A stretch of 64,000 nucleotides of DNA from Gonocerus acuteangulatus (GCA_946811695.1 OX328125.1:97255710-97319709); one strand, 5' to 3'; counted from the first letter of the stretch, positions 11,446 to 24,013 are shown. The notes: generated from the sequence alone by a model not told the origin. Translations and numbers: made by a program.

Positions 11446-12866
11446 ATGGCTTCTATAATCCAATGGAACATAAATGGCCTTCAAAGACACATTGGAGATT
11501 TAAAAGTCTTGTTGCAAAGTAATATCCCACACATAATAGCACTACAGGAAACACATTTGAAACATGGTAGAGATGTCCGCCTTAGTGGGTTTAACCTGTA
11601 CAGGAATGATTATGTTTTGGGAGATAAGGCATCCGGTGGTGTTGCTATTTTTGTAACTGACAGTATGTTTTGTGAGCAAATTCGATTATATACTGGCATA
11701 CAAGCAGTAGCGGTCTCAGTACGCCTACCTTTCCGAGTTACTGTCTGTTCCGTATATCTTCCACCTGGTGATCCCATTGACGTACACATGATGGACGATC
11801 TGATCATCCAACTCCCAAGTCCTGTCATGATATTGGCTGATGTCAATGGATAAAGTTATACTTGGGGATCGACTACCACAAATGCAAGAGGACAAATAAC
11901 TGAAAACATATTTGGACACTTTGACTTGATCCCTTTAAACACACACTTACCAACACACCTTTGCCCCCGTACAGGAACACTATCCAACATCGACGTGACT
12001 GCTTGCTCAGCTTCCATCTTCACTCGATTCACGTGGGATGTCTGCGAAGATAGTCATGGGAGTGACCATTTCCCAATTGTCATCACCATTAACTCCGATA
12101 TACCAACCTTTTGTTCTAATCCAAGATTTAATACAAATAAAGCAGACTGGAAGGTATATCAGGATTACATCGAAGACAAACTAAAGATAACAAGAATTGC
12201 TTCTATCGACGCTTTCCAGAATCTAATACTCGAGGACACTGAGCAAAGCATTCCAAAAACTCCAAACACCTACAAAAGACTTCCGGTGCCCTGGTGGAAC
12301 GATGAATGCAGAACGGCTGTAAATGAGCGGAAGAAAGCTCTCCGGCTTTTTAGTAGGAATCCATCGCAAACTTATCTTGAGGATTATAAAAAGAAGAAAG
12401 CCAAAGCTCAGTGGGTGATAAAATCTAGTAAGAAGAAATGTTGGATTGACTTTTTGACAAACATTAACGAAAATACGACTTCAAAGAACGTCTGGCAAAA
12501 ACTGAACCAAATTCAACACAAAAAATACAGCGCACCTATAACTGGACTTAAACATCAAGACGAAATAATAACAGACCCTCGAATGATAATTAATATTCTA
12601 GGAAGTCACTTCAGCAGAATATCTAGCACTGCAAACTTTAGTGAAGACTTCCTAGACCACAAAACTTACACTGATAACATAGAAATACCTATACTTACTG
12701 ACGTAGAACATCCACTGAATGACGACTTCACGCTAAACGAATTGAAATGTGTTCTTTCAGGCATCCGTAACACTTCTCCGGGACCAGACAACATTTCTTA
12801 CGAGCTGATTAATAATTTACCCACTAGAGGTCTGACTACTCTTCTCATGCTATACAACAATATATT
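11446..12866 (+). pseudogene. LINE ORF2 endonuclease, stop-interrupted and truncated
   Basis: Apurinic-type endonuclease half of ORF2, which nicks target DNA for target-primed reverse transcription. Visible blocks are IIQWNING at the start, LQETHL, VYLPPGDP, LADVNG, SNIDVT and GSDHFP. These are followed by the linker block PVPWWNDECR, and SPGPDNISYE at the beginning of the RT domain. A premature TAA at 11851 breaks the frame just after the LADVNG block, and the same frame resumes after it. The catalytic YADD region is absent because the copy ends near 12866 at the inverted repeat. Confidence 0.88.
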
Positions 12867-12878
12867 ATTCTTTTCTTC

Positions 12879-12978
12879 AAGTAGCTATTGAGGTTGGACT
12901 CATGACGGAATTTTTGAAAAATTTCTTCAAATCTTTATCGATCCTACCTAGTAGACACCGAAAATGACCCCCGTTAAA

Positions 12979-13055
<77 letters not shown>

Positions 13056-14111
13056 TGTTAACACGATAGCGGCCAGAGTTTTTGTTTTCTCGTCACGAAA
13101 CTTGGTATATAGCATTCAATTAGCAAACGATTGAACGAGTTCGTTAACCACCAAAGTCGGTCCACCGGAAGGGGGGGTTTACCCCGAACCCAAAACACTA
13201 ATTTGACTATGCCAGCCGTAATATTTGTTATATTTCAACGAAACTTGGTATTCGTAGTGACAATATAGAGAGAAAAGTGAGATATAAAAATGAACTAAAT
13301 CGGTTCATTAGAAGGGGGGTTTACTCCGGACCCACAATACCAATTCCCCACTACCAGCCGTGATTTTTGGTATATTTCGACGAAACTCGGTATTCGTAGT
13401 GGTAATCCACAGGTAAATATGTGTTGTAAAAATAAACTGAATCGGTTCATTAGGAGGGGGGGGGGTTTACTCCGGACCCACAATACCAATTCGCCACTAC
13501 CAGCTGTGATTTTTGGTATATTTCGACGAAACTCGGTATTCGTAGTGGTAATCTACAGGTAAATATGTCTTGTTAAAATAAACTAAATCGGTTCATTAGA
13601 AGGGGGGGGGGTTTACTCCGGACCCAAATTCCTAATATACTCATACCGGTCGTAATTTCTGCTGTATTGTAACGAAATGCGGTATACGTAGTGGGTAACT
13701 CATGAGAAAGAAGTGTTGTAAAAATGAGCTGAATCGGTCAATCGGAAAGCGGGGGTTTAATTTGTTATATATTTCATTAGAAAAGCCCGCCAGACGTAGG
13801 TTCACAAAGCCGCCGCAAGGAGCGCTTTCTACCACTAGAGTGACTGTATCCTGTTCCTGCGTTAGATCAAAATACGATAATATGAGGTTTTTTGTATTTA
13901 TTACGTAGTGTAATAGGTACCATGTGTAAACATAACTCTGGAAGCAAATTAATAATTGATCAGTTACTCATTACAAATTTAAAAGAGAACTATTCATGTT
14001 TTTATTTTATTTATGTAGAATATTTTAAGCAAATTGTTCTGGAAAGCAGTTTACACTACCCAAATTCTGAGGAAAGTGCTTAGTTATGCAGCTCCTGCGT
14101 GACGGACTTTT
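12879..14111 (-). repeat. Right arm of the foldback-like element
   Basis: Reverse complement of 8567-9508, about 290 bp longer because it holds extra tandem units of about 130 bp (13260-13690), each with a GGGGGTTTACTCCGGACC block. The (TA)n tract is at 12979-13053. The outer end matches the left arm to the last bases (GCGTGACGGACTTTT). With the left arm it frames a 5.5-kb element containing LINE copy 1. Confidence 0.78.
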
Positions 14112-14293
14112 ATTCATTAAGATCTATTAAGAAGAGATCTATTAAGAAGCGGAGCTATTTAAATGAAAGGCACCCTCAAAAGATGCTTAAAATGTTACCT
14201 TGTTTTCCTTGGAAAAATCTATAGAAATCTATGGGGACAAAAATGGTTATCACTGTGGACTAATAACTATTTGTCCAGTCTACAAATATAAGC

Positions 14294-14695
14294 TTAACAT
14301 CTAACTGAATCTACGGCATTAGGGAGGACGTCTTGTCCTTGAGATCTCATGAGCTGGCTCTGCTCCTGGATCCTGTTGATGAGTTCCTCCTTCGTTGTCT
14401 CGGGCTCTGAGTACACTCTGCTCTTCAATGTTCCTAATACATGGAAATCTAGAGGGTTTAGATCAGGAGGTAAACGAACTGGTCCAAAGTGGCCGATACA
14501 ACGATTAGGGAATTCAGTGTTAAGCAAATCCGTCACCACGCGTCCAATATGAGCTGGGCAACCGACTATTTGAAACCAGAGTGAGTTGTTATTTGGTAGA
14601 CGGACTTGTGTAATAAACCTCATGTAGTTTGGGAAGGATGGGACATCAACATCATCGTATGAAATTAAAGAATTTGTTAAGAATGGATCGTTCAT
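14294..14695 (-). pseudogene. Mariner/Tc-like transposase C-terminal fossil
   Basis: The translated product contains LWFQIVGCPAH, in the place of the second catalytic acid block of IS630/Tc1/mariner transposases; the acid itself appears changed. It then shows FPNRCIGHFGPVRLPPDLNP with LDFHVLGTLKSRVY, the block that holds the third acid. The upstream DNA-binding half and terminal repeats are missing. It lies between two inverted foldback arms (13206-13793 and 14853-15437). Confidence 0.78.
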
Positions 14696-14852
14696 GCTTA
14701 AGCATTAATTGGTTTTGACTTAGAAATCAGAAAAAAATAGATTGATTTGTTTTAAAAACTATGAGGTACTATTTTGAAGCTTATTAAATAATGCAACTTT
14801 TGAGGGGGAGGCAAAGCTCTAAGTCTATAAATAGCTGATTAAGATAAGGGCT

Positions 14853-15437
14853 GGCTTTTCTATTGAAATATATAACAAATTAAACCCCCGCTTTCCGATT
14901 GACCGATTCAGCTCATTTTTACAACACTTCTTTCTCATGAGTTACCCACTACGTATACCGCATTTCGTTACAATACAGCAGAAATTACGACCGGTATGAG
15001 TATATTAGGAATTTGGGTCCGGAGTAAACCCCCCCCCCCTTCTAATGAACCGATTTAGTTTATTTTAACAAGACATATTTACCTGTAGATTACCACTACG
15101 AATACCGAGTTTCGTCGAAATATACCAAAAATCACAGCTGGTAGTGGCGAATTGGTATTGTGGGTCCGGAGTAAACCCCCCCCCCCCCTCCTAATGAACC
15201 GATTCAGTTTATTTTTACAACACATATTTACCTGTGGATTACCACTACGAATACCGAGTTTCGTCGAAATATACCAAAAATCACGGCTGGTAGTGGGGAA
15301 TTGGTATTGTGGGTCCGGAGTAAACCCCCCTTCTAATGAACCGATTTAGTTCATTTTTATATCTCACTTTTCTCTCTATATTGTCACTACGAATACCAAG
15401 TTTCGTTGAAATATAACAAATATTACGGCTGGCATAG
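14853..15437 (+). repeat. Extra foldback arm copy
   Basis: Left-oriented copy of the arm units, near-identical in inverted orientation to 13206-13793, forming a second inverted pair around the mariner fossil. It lacks the outer terminus. Confidence 0.75.
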
Positions 15438-15454
15438 TTTATGGTGTATTGTTT

Positions 15455-15500
15455 CTAGTGCTCTTGAAGAGGCGTCAACATGATGTGAAACATTTACAGA
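15455..15500 (+). ncRNA. Decayed hammerhead-like motif
   Basis: TTGAAGA in place of CTGAAGA (from 15464), a short stem region, GAAAC (15487-15491) and a palindrome-like ATTTAC. It matches the copy at 60615-60670. The changed core base makes activity unlikely. Confidence 0.4.
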
Positions 15501-15582
15501 AATAAAAGGTTATGAAGAAAAATGTTGTAGTGCCTCATAAAAATACATAGTGATAAATAGAGCCACCATCTTATAATATATA

Positions 15583-15624
15583 GCTGTTACCCGGCGTGCC
15601 ATGCTACACCTACTTTCTGCACCT
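15583..15624 (+). repeat. ACCCGGCGTGCC repeat head
   Basis: CTGTTACCCGGCGTGCCATG and the CTACACCTACTTTCTGC continuation, cut by the following long-TIR element. Confidence 0.7.
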
Positions 15625-16212
15625 GGAAAATTTTAGTAAAACTGAAGGAGAGCGTCCTCAGCACCGATTTTTCCAAACTTTTGCACTATAACGTATTTTG
15701 ATGCACTGAACGCGAATCCGTTTTTTAAAAAAAAAAGTTGCTCTCAACTAGGAAAGAAGTTATTAAGCGCTAAATTTCACTGTTATTGAGGTTAAAGTTG
15801 GCGTAAGCTGCGTATTTGTAATGCAGACATCTGCCATTGGGAAACAAAGAACTCTCATTTTAAATGTTGATAAACTATTTACAACCTCCATATAATCGGA
15901 ATTCTATCCATAACAGCGAGTTGGATTGTATAGAGTTTTGATATCTTTTTGAGCGAGCGTAGCGAGGGGAAACGCATAGCAAGTCTCCCAAAAGTCGTCC
16001 TAGACATTCTTCTTAATATGCATGTTTATTAATACACTGTTTACGCCAACTTTTATAAGCTCCATAACAGTGCTTAATAACTTCTTTCCTAGTTGAGAGC
16101 AACTTTTTTTTTAACGGATTCGTGTTTAGTGCATCAAAATACGTTATAGTGCAAAATTTGAAAAAAAAAATCGGTGCTGAGGACGCTCTCCTTCAGTTTT
16201 ACTAAAATTTGG
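15625..16212. mobile_element. Long-TIR MITE, CTGAAGGAGAGCG family, copy 1
   Basis: Inverted arms of about 150 bp (15630-15785 and 16060-16210) with CTGAAGGAGAGCGTCCTCA and GAAAGAAGTTATTAAGC. The core holds GAGCGAGCGTAGCGAG, shared with 25080-25130 and 55790-55830. Non-coding. Confidence 0.75.
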
Positions 16213-16615
16213 AATTTTTACTTTGTCAAAACAACACTCTCCGAATATTAAGACCCGCGTTGTCCAAATATCAAACAGTAACGCGGCCCTACCGGACTGT
16301 GAGCCTAATTCTGTTTCGCAGTAAATGTATTATATTCTTTCGAATGCTCATGAACCATATATCAAGATTTTCCAACCGTTTGGAAAACATGTATTTAAGA
16401 AAATGTAGTTTATAACTGCTCAAGCAATTACTGGTTGATGGAATTTTATTTGTTATTGAAATGCGAAAACAAAATATTACTTTTTAAGTTCCTTGTATTC
16501 CATAGGGTATAGGAAGGTGTTTCTGAATTATGTAGAAATGTTTTTCTAAGCTGAAATGACTAGTGTAATCTGTAATTCTTAAACCAATGGCTTTTAGCGC
16601 GTTTCTTCCCTCTCT

Positions 16616-16856
16616 CATGGGCGTATGGGCTGCAGCCCCCCACCCCCCAAATTTTGATTTGGAACCCTTAAAAATAAATTAAAGAAGATCATTTAGTTCA
16701 CAAAAATATTCTATTTTGGGTGTAATAGCGTTTTAGTTGGCTAAAACTCTTCCAAGGTCTAAATAGTTAGTATTCCATACACCGGAAATGGTCTCAGCCC
16801 CCCCCCCCCGAAATTTTCCCAGCCCCCTCCGAAATTATTTCCTATATACGCCCATG
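16616..16856. mobile_element. hAT-type MITE, CATGGGCG family, copy 2
   Basis: Begins CATGGGCGTATGGGCTG and ends CTATATACGCCCATG. The flanks CCCTCTCT and CCCTACAT look like a decayed 8-bp duplication. It has an AT-rich core like the other copies. Confidence 0.75.
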
Positions 16857-17434
16857 CCCTACATGAGATGGAAATCCGCTTGGGACATAGCAACAATAAC
16901 GCTCTAAACGAATGTCCAAGTTTCATATCACAAAGGCCACGAAAAAACCGGAACGTTTTTGTTTTTTTTCATTTACATCAGTCAATAACCTCGAAGTCAA
17001 TTATCAATTTTCATTCTTAAAAATTTTTCGGCGTTTGACATTTGGCCTTCAGAATTTTAAAAGTATAAAAAAATTGCCATGTGTTAGGCTTTTGGTGGAA
17101 TATTTACTTTTTACTGATAAACTCGGAATTGAAAAGAAAAAAAAAAACATCAGCAGCTTCAATATTAAACAGAACAGCCGATGCTGAAACCAACAGATGA
17201 GAGATTATGAAACGAGTTTTTGTTGAGAATCTTTTTAATTATATTCCTAATATTTTATTTTTTATTTCCTGTAGAACGGATCTGAACTCACCTTGGGGTG
17301 TGACCTTGGGCAAGAATTCAAGACATTGAAACAACATCGTAAATGAACGCGTTGTAAAATTTCTTTTATTAACTTTTACATAAGGGCCACATAAAATGAG
17401 AAGAGATTTCAGGGATTTTTATTAAAAAGAATAA
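16857..17434. other. No feature seen
   Basis: AT-rich sequence without recognisable genes. Confidence 0.4.
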
Positions 17435-17479
17435 AAGCATCTTTCCAGATGGATTATATATCCATCTGGAAAGATGCTT
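17435..17479. repeat. Perfect 19-bp hairpin
   Basis: Arms 17435-17453 and 17461-17479 (AAGCATCTTTCCAGATGGA) are exact reverse complements with a 7-nt TTATATA loop. Role unknown. Confidence 0.8.
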
Positions 17480-17612
17480 CACTTATCCATAAAACAACAC
17501 ACAAACAAACAAAAATAATTTTTATTTTGGGCCAAAACAAATAGTTTTTTACACAAATTGAAGAGAAAAAAAAATAAATAAAACAAAAACAAAGGAAATA
17601 AATCAAATAAAA

Positions 17613-18116
17613 TTAAAACAAAATGTCTTGGTACAGCCTCGGATTGAGGCGTCGGGCTCTAGGTTCTCCCAGATGGTAATTCGTGGCACCAGAAGAGAGA
17701 GCCAGTTTGTCGTGGTATCTGCGGGTCAAGTCTTCTATCTGAAATGCGAGAGGATCAACTCCCAGTTCCCGATGGAGCAAGCTGTTTCGAACGAACCAGA
17801 GTGCGTTGGCTGCAATCCGCACGACTTTGTTCTGTAAAGTCTGAAGTCGTCTGATGTTCGTCGTGTTTGTTCCATAGCACACAGGGCAGGCGTAAGTCAG
17901 TATTGGGAGGATCGTGGTCTTGTAAAGGAGTGTGACTAGTGAAGGTCGGAGTGATGTCTTTCTCTTCATCAGTGGGTATAGTTTTGAAAGTCTGGTGTGT
18001 GCATGCCGTAATTTTATATTAGTGTGTAGTTTCCATGTAAGTCGTGTATAGAAATGTAGTCCTAAGTAACACACACCCTGGTCCTTCGAACACCAAGGAA
18101 CTGGAAGTCCATCCAA
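17613..18116 (-). pseudogene. Jockey-clade LINE reverse-transcriptase tail
   Basis: The translation matches the region after the RT catalytic core in Jockey-clade LINEs. It shows a YLGLHF-R-LTW block, then LRPSLVTLLYKTTILPILTY, then LQNKVVRIAANALWFVRN and LH-RELGVDPL. It ends with the protein and no RNase H domain follows, as is usual in Jockey. The catalytic part is missing. It is distinct from the RNase-H-bearing LINEs at 47829 and 50939. Confidence 0.85.
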
Positions 18117-18252
18117 TCGGATTTCTGGAATTTCTTCGTTTCAGAACCTCCGAAGTGAAAATACTTTTATCCATAAAACATTCTGACAGATTATATACTC
18201 AGAACGCATGTTAATTAATTGTATAACCATATGATTTGTATGCATATACATA

Positions 18253-18296
<44 letters not shown>

Positions 18297-18299
18297 GTT

Positions 18300-18871
18300 A
18301 TATATGTGCCACGAAACTTGGTATGTGTTATTCCCCCATCAAACGATTGAACGAGTTCGTTAACCAACAAAATCAGTCCATCCGGAGGGGGGGGGGTTAC
18401 TCCGGAGCCAAAGTAGTTATTTGCCAATACCAGTCGTAATTTTTGTTATATTTCAACGAAACTCGGTATTCGTTCTGGTCAAGTAAAGAGAAAAATGTGT
18501 TGTAAAAATAAACTAAATCGGTTCATTGGAGGGGTGGTTTACTCCGGACAGAAATTATTAATTTGGCCATACCGGTCGTAATTTCTGCTGTATTGTTACG
18601 AAACGCGGTATACGTCCTGGGTATCTAACAAGGAAGAAGTGTTATAAAAATGAACTAAATCGGTCCATCGGAAGGGGAGGATTTACTTTGTACTATGTTT
18701 GAATTGAATTGAAACAGGTGTTCATAACAAATTCAAAAGAGCAGAACTATTTATTTTTTTTATTTTATTTATCTATATAGGTTATTTTAAGCAAGGAATG
18801 CACTCGACACTACCCAATTCTGAGGAAAGTGCTTAGTTATGCAGCTCCTGCGTGACGGACTTTTTGTATAT
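18300..18871 (-). repeat. Foldback arm copy with terminus
   Basis: Right-arm orientation: tandem GGTTTACTCCGGA units, then AGTGCTTAGTTATGCAGCTC and the GCGTGACGGACTTTTT end, as at 14111. A (TA)n tract is at 18250-18290. Most of the segment between the units and the terminus is shortened. Confidence 0.7.
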
Positions 18872-20176
18872 ATTTTCTGGCGCAGGTAAACAAATGTAAG
18901 CATTTTTAAGGAGACATCTGTACCATTTCGAGAAACGTAAATACAACTAGTTTTCCAAACTGATTTTCAGTTTGGGGTTCAAAAACGCTTGACTCAATTA
19001 AAAATTGTCCAAGATTTTGGCAATCATCCAAAATAATGTACTCGTATATAAGGTTTGGATAAGTTTGGATTTAAGGAAGTATTAGAAAACAAAATTTATG
19101 ACTAGAAAGAAATTTAGGAGTTTCGTATATTTTCTAAAATCTCCGGAAGATACTAGTTTTTGTAGCTAAGTTTAGGTTTCGATACTTCGAATGGTGGGAT
19201 TCAGTTGAAATATTTTCTTTATATACATACAAACTAAGATGTTTAAATTATGGTTGTTTGGAGTTAAGGAAATATTAGAAAAAAATATATATGTTTTAAC
19301 AGACATGAAAAGTTTTGGGATCTTCGAATATTTCCCTTTATATCTCGAAAACGGTTGAGAAATCGTGGTAAGTGGAAGACAACCGTTCGAAAGCTCTCTA
19401 AATTCTCTACAATAAAGATTCAGAAGCAATTGTCGATTGGGCAATGTCAGTCAGAGAAAAAAGTGCTTAAAACTTCGAAAGTGTTAATTTTGGTATGTTT
19501 AACAATCTTCTATCTTTGTCTGTTATTTTTAAAGTAAAATTAGCATTTATAGTAAAATGCGTATTTTAGTAAAGGTAAGAAAATTAGAAGCATATTGTTA
19601 ATAGTGTTTTCCTAGACCGAACTTTGAGAAAGGGGATGCAGTTATTTCCGCCCACGATATTATCAGTTTCCTAGTGCCTATTTTATATTTATTGAAGCTG
19701 GACTTCCTCGGTCTCCAGGAATATTAGCTGTAACAGAAAAACGCGCACTTTCTTCTGTTATTGCAGAAGTTTTGCTCAGTGTGTACACAAACCTTCCTAA
19801 GCTTACCCTGTTTGTCATCTCATGACTAATGACATTTTATGACCATGTGTCACTCAGCTGTAACTAGTCAAACAATGTGAACAGCCAAGTCACTTGTTTT
19901 ATTATTTGTACTCACATAAGTTAATCGATTGTTTTATGTAGTTAATGGCAGAATAATTAAAACTCTGTTAATTTTCAACTCAACATTCATTTCAAACTAC
20001 AAGTAGGTAGTACAACTTATAAGCAATAGATGTAAAACAGGTAAATTTCCTTGACAAAGGTTTCTTACTTTGTGTGATTTCCCTCTAAATAAAAGTAATT
20101 TGATCATGAAAATGTCATTTAGGAAGTAAATTAAGACCGTTTATTCATATCTCGTAATAAATTGTACATACATTAC
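18872..20176. other. No gene; family A body fragment then unassigned DNA
   Basis: 19070-19560 carries the ATCTCGAAAACGGTTGAGAA and GACATGAAAAGTTTTGG blocks of the Helentron-like body. Nothing is recognised in 19561-20176. Confidence 0.4.
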
Positions 20177-20596
20177 ATATCAGGACCTCGGAAGAGTAAG
20201 GGCGAATCAAGAATTCCGGATGTTGGGAAATCTGAGTTAAAGTTCTAGAAACGCTTCAGGATAGCAAGGGAGAATGTTTGCTCTATGGAATGCTGATTCA
20301 AAAATCTACTTGAAAAAGTATACAATTGAAATTCAATGTGTTAATTACAATTTTTACGACTGATTTATGGGTAATAAAATGCTAGGAGGGACGTTTCAGA
20401 TTCGCCCTTGAAATAGGACATTGCATTTTTCTGGATGATGCTGCTATTCACTTTAACTTGAAACTGTGAGGGAACTAAAGGGGAACCAGAGAAAAAAGGC
20501 GAAGCATCATGTTACCCACATCTTTCTGGATCAGAAAATAAAATAAAAAAAAGGCGATTTTTCTGATTCGCCCTTACTCTTCCAAGGTCCTGATAT
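20177..20596. mobile_element. 420-bp MITE with 33-bp inverted ends
   Basis: ATATCAGGACCTCGGAAGAG and its continuation AGTAAGGGCGAATCA (20177-20209) are repeated inverted at 20564-20596 with one mismatch. A third GATTCGCCCTTGAAATAG lies inside near 20399. No clear target duplication, so the superfamily is open. Confidence 0.75.
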
Positions 20597-20899
20597 ACTT
20601 ATTAATTTACATTATTCTTTTACATCAGTAAACTTAGCAAAGGATTAGGTTGTGAAAACTTTTAGATCTAGTTTATTTTTTCCATCTCTATGTGTTAAGT
20701 GCATCTGTAAATGTTTAAAACTCATTCTTGACAAATTAAGAATTTGATTCCCCGCCAAAATCAATTTCCAGCCACGTGAACGATGGCGCCACTTTCGTCA
20801 GCCTGTAGCCCGTGACGCAAAATTTAGAGAGCCTCAGCTATTAGACATTTCCATGTCAAAATTGAAAGATAACAGACAAATATCTAGTACATAATATTC

Positions 20900-23457
20900 T
20901 CTTGTCAAATTGTTTCTAACGATTTATATGAAATGATTTGTTTATTCGATACTTTGCATTCGTATCGGTGATGTCTGTTGGCATATTCCATCATTTAATT
21001 GGGAACCAAATTAATGTCGACAAATATTTCGTCGAGATGCATGAGGAAAGAAGGAAAAGAAACTATAAATCAGAGAATAACAATTGTTTATTTTTTAAAA
21101 AGGTTTTTGAACAATTTTGCTCCATCAACAAATACTTAAACAAGTAAGGACTAGTTAAATGTAACTCTAAGAATTTTTCTTCTTTTTTTTTAATTTCAAA
21201 AATAAATGCCATTCACTTTATAAAAACTATAGTATTAATAAGTTTTGAACATCTAGTTAAAAAAAAACAAAAAAAAAAAACAATTAATTATAAATACATC
21301 AGAAAACCACTTACATTTTACCCATCTATACTGAACACAAATTCAAATTAGACCAATAAATTTTAATTGCGACTATTTTTGTGGCATTTTAATCACATTC
21401 AATGTAATACACAACAGATTTATGGTTTTGTATGCGCTCTGGGGAAATCCTAAACATTGGCACCTTGAAATTCTTCATCAAATATAAAACGAAGCGTCAA
21501 CAAGCTTCACTACACTGAACAGTACAGAAGCATAAGCGAATTCTAAGGAAGCAAATGCAAAAACATAAATATGTTTACACAAAGCAAATATGTACGTGTG
21601 CAACTCCTTGAGAACAGATAATTAATCATATTTAATCCAGAGATTTTAAGTAAGTAATCACTAAATTGTTTTCTATAAATGGTGATAACAAGTCAGAAAT
21701 TGTATTTTTAAGAGTAAGGAAGAACTTGTATAAAGAATTATTTTCTTTGATGTTTAGACATAAAGGAAAATTATTTTTCATTAAATAAATGGAAGATCTG
21801 TACAAATAAAATGCAGTTGAAAAATCAAATTGTAACAAAATTAAAAAAAAAAAATCATCCCTGAAACAAATAAGAAGAAAATGGTATAAAATAAATAATA
21901 AATTTCTTCAATTTAATAAAATATCTTGGGTTTTAAAATGCATTTAAAAGGAATGTAATTTAATATAACAAAAAATGCAATATTTTTTAATTGTGGCAAT
22001 GTAATAATTTTAAACGTCGAAAGGTCAAGAGCTAAGAACATTGACAGATCAATTCAGATCACAACATTGGTACTTCTTAAGTTCTCGAGCTCACATCCCT
22101 CTACAGTAATATATTACTTACAACATTTTGGCTCCTTTAGTTATCGATTCCTTAAGCTTGTAGAAGGTTCTTCTTATAGGATATTTGTCTAGAGAAAATT
22201 GTCATGAGGTACTCATACATGTACGACACATTAGTGTAGAAAATTGTTCTTAGATCTTCACCTTCCATCGTTATTTTACACATAAGAAAAAAAATATGCA
22301 TTGAAATTCTTCGATAACCCGACTATGATCACAAGCCAATTCACAAAAGATAAATAAATAATATAATAATAAAACAAAGTTTATCACAATGGTCATTTGT
22401 TCAGAAACGCAATTTTTGAAATTGCCATTTCTAAAAAAGCTAGCCCCAATCGGAAGAGCAGAAGTCTGCACGTCTCAAACATATGAGAACCGTCAGTCTC
22501 ATAGCTAGCACAAAATATCTGTTATACAATACATAACATATGTACATACATAGAAATATAGTTTTCTACAAAAACCCATCACAATCTAAGAAATAACTGA
22601 CTTTTTACTATTTCTCGGGCCATAATTCTTCATCCCTTCGGTTGATTTAAGAACAAATAATAAAATAAAGAGGAATTATGTCTAGGGATTTCTACAGAAA
22701 AATGTGTGACATGCATCCAATATACCCTTTTTCTTCATACTATTCCATTTGTCACTCTCAGGTTTCAGACAATTTGTCCAAAAACATCAATACAATTTTT
22801 CTCGTGATAAAAGATAACCTCAAGCATCCCCAAAAGTGTTGCTGCTTTTTCGCTGGAGTGTGCCTATTTAAAAACTAATTACAATTTAAGGAATGTCATT
22901 TCTTTAAATATTCGGCTTTTTAAGAAGCGGAATTTAAGTGAGAGTGATAAACGAGATAAGGAAGTAAAGGAGTCCGGCCTTCAGTGGCGAATGCATGACA
23001 ATCAACAAAAGGGCAATAGTTCAGTTTTTGTAGAAAAGTATATTAAAACGCTAAAAATAAAGTATTACAAGTTTTTATGCTACAATGGTAATCAAGTTGT
23101 TTGATTTTATAAAAGGAAGCATCTCACATTACTCTGAGCAGTGACATCAGCTCTTCGGTTACATTCTACTGGGAGTGTGCACCGTAGCCTTGATCTTAGG
23201 GGCCTCATACCTCCTGCTAAAGAACAGAGATATCTACCGTTACTGCTTACTAAGGAGCAAACCACTCCTTTGAATTTAGATTCACTCAGAATATTGCTTC
23301 CTATCAGATAAATTGGTATTCCCATTGGCCCTCAAGTTATAGTATCATGAACACAACATTAAAAGAAAAGTCTGTAAAAAGGATTGAGAGGACAAAGATA
23401 AATCTATTACTTAAACATTTCACTAAAATCACACTCTAATTCCCCTTTGAAGACGTA
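20900..23457 (-). other. Likely 3' untranslated region of the elongase
   Basis: Downstream of the elongase stop on the minus strand this 2.5-kb stretch is largely free of the repeats that fill the rest of the window. Minus-strand AATAAA signals occur at 21087-21092 and 20938-20943. The UTR and its end are inferred; no transcript evidence is available. Confidence 0.35.
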
Positions 23458-24013
23458 TTAGTCAGCCTTTGTGTCGATTTGCTTGCTGCTTGTGTAGCCC
23501 CCTGGAATACTGTTAGGCGTTTTAGACTTGCGGGAACTTCCTGCGTCTAAATAAGCTTTGTAAAAGAACCTAGCAAATAGTATGAAGTAGCTAAAATACA
23601 TAGCGATAGAGAGCTTTATGTTGGTGGTAGACACATGGCAAGGCTGGTGTTCTTGGAGGTATTGTGCGGCCCAGATGTTCACAGTGCAGCCGACGACCAT
23701 CTGAGCGATTTGGCAAGTCGTGATGACCATGGCAAACCACCGAGGAGGCTGGTAGCCCATAGAGCGTAGTGCGTAGTACGAATACATGATGGAATGAACG
23801 CAGAAGTTCATAACGACGAACCACCTTGCCGAAGCGGTGTATTCGGTGTAAGAGAACCACGAGTAGAGTAGAACCGTTATGTGGTGGTACCAATGGAGGA
23901 AGATGAGCGGTTGCTTCCTTAGAACGATGAAGATTGTATCTCCGAGTTCTGGGAGCTTTGAAAGGACGAACAGCCAAGTCCACACGCCTGCCACTCTGTC
24001 CTGCTCGATGAAG
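23458..24013 (-). CDS. Baldspot/ELOVL6-like: ELOVL6-like fatty-acid elongase, shared terminal coding exon
   Basis: Catalytic part of a 3-ketoacyl-CoA synthase that condenses malonyl-CoA with C12-C16 acyl-CoA in the ER membrane (family role). The exon starts after TTTCTATTTCCAG, giving phase 2, and encodes 184 residues plus stop. Numbered with the distal first exon (about 295 residues in total), it shows KLPELGDT (130-137), the diiron-type histidine box HWYHH (151-155), N180-x3-H184-x2-MY-x-YY, and TTCQIAQ (209-215). Several hydrophobic segments fit the seven-pass fold. The tail is short and basic. These motifs and the IFIVLRKQPLIFLHWYHH core fit the ELOVL6/Baldspot subfamily of arthropods. 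The ATG seen further upstream in frame lies in the intron and is not the start. Confidence 0.95.

Larger units (their letters stand above)
9523..12870 (+). mobile_element. LINE copy 1 (I/Jockey group), 3'-truncated
   Basis: Two-ORF non-LTR retrotransposon: a gag-like ORF1 with three zinc knuckles, then ORF2 with an endonuclease. The copy stops abruptly near 12866 inside the linker before the reverse-transcriptase motifs, where the right foldback arm begins. LINEs normally lose their 5' ends, so loss of the 3' end implies later breakage or capture by the surrounding inverted-repeat element. It is related to, but clearly a different family from, the copies at 47829 and 50939. Confidence 0.85.

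Noticed and set aside
13260..13690. CRISPR-like repeat array
   Set aside because: Units of about 130 bp are adjacent and diverged, without unique spacers, and belong to a transposon arm in a eukaryotic context.
20160..23457. Additional exons of a second gene
   Set aside because: Open frames here are short, without domains or splice-site support; the region reads better as a UTR or intergenic DNA.
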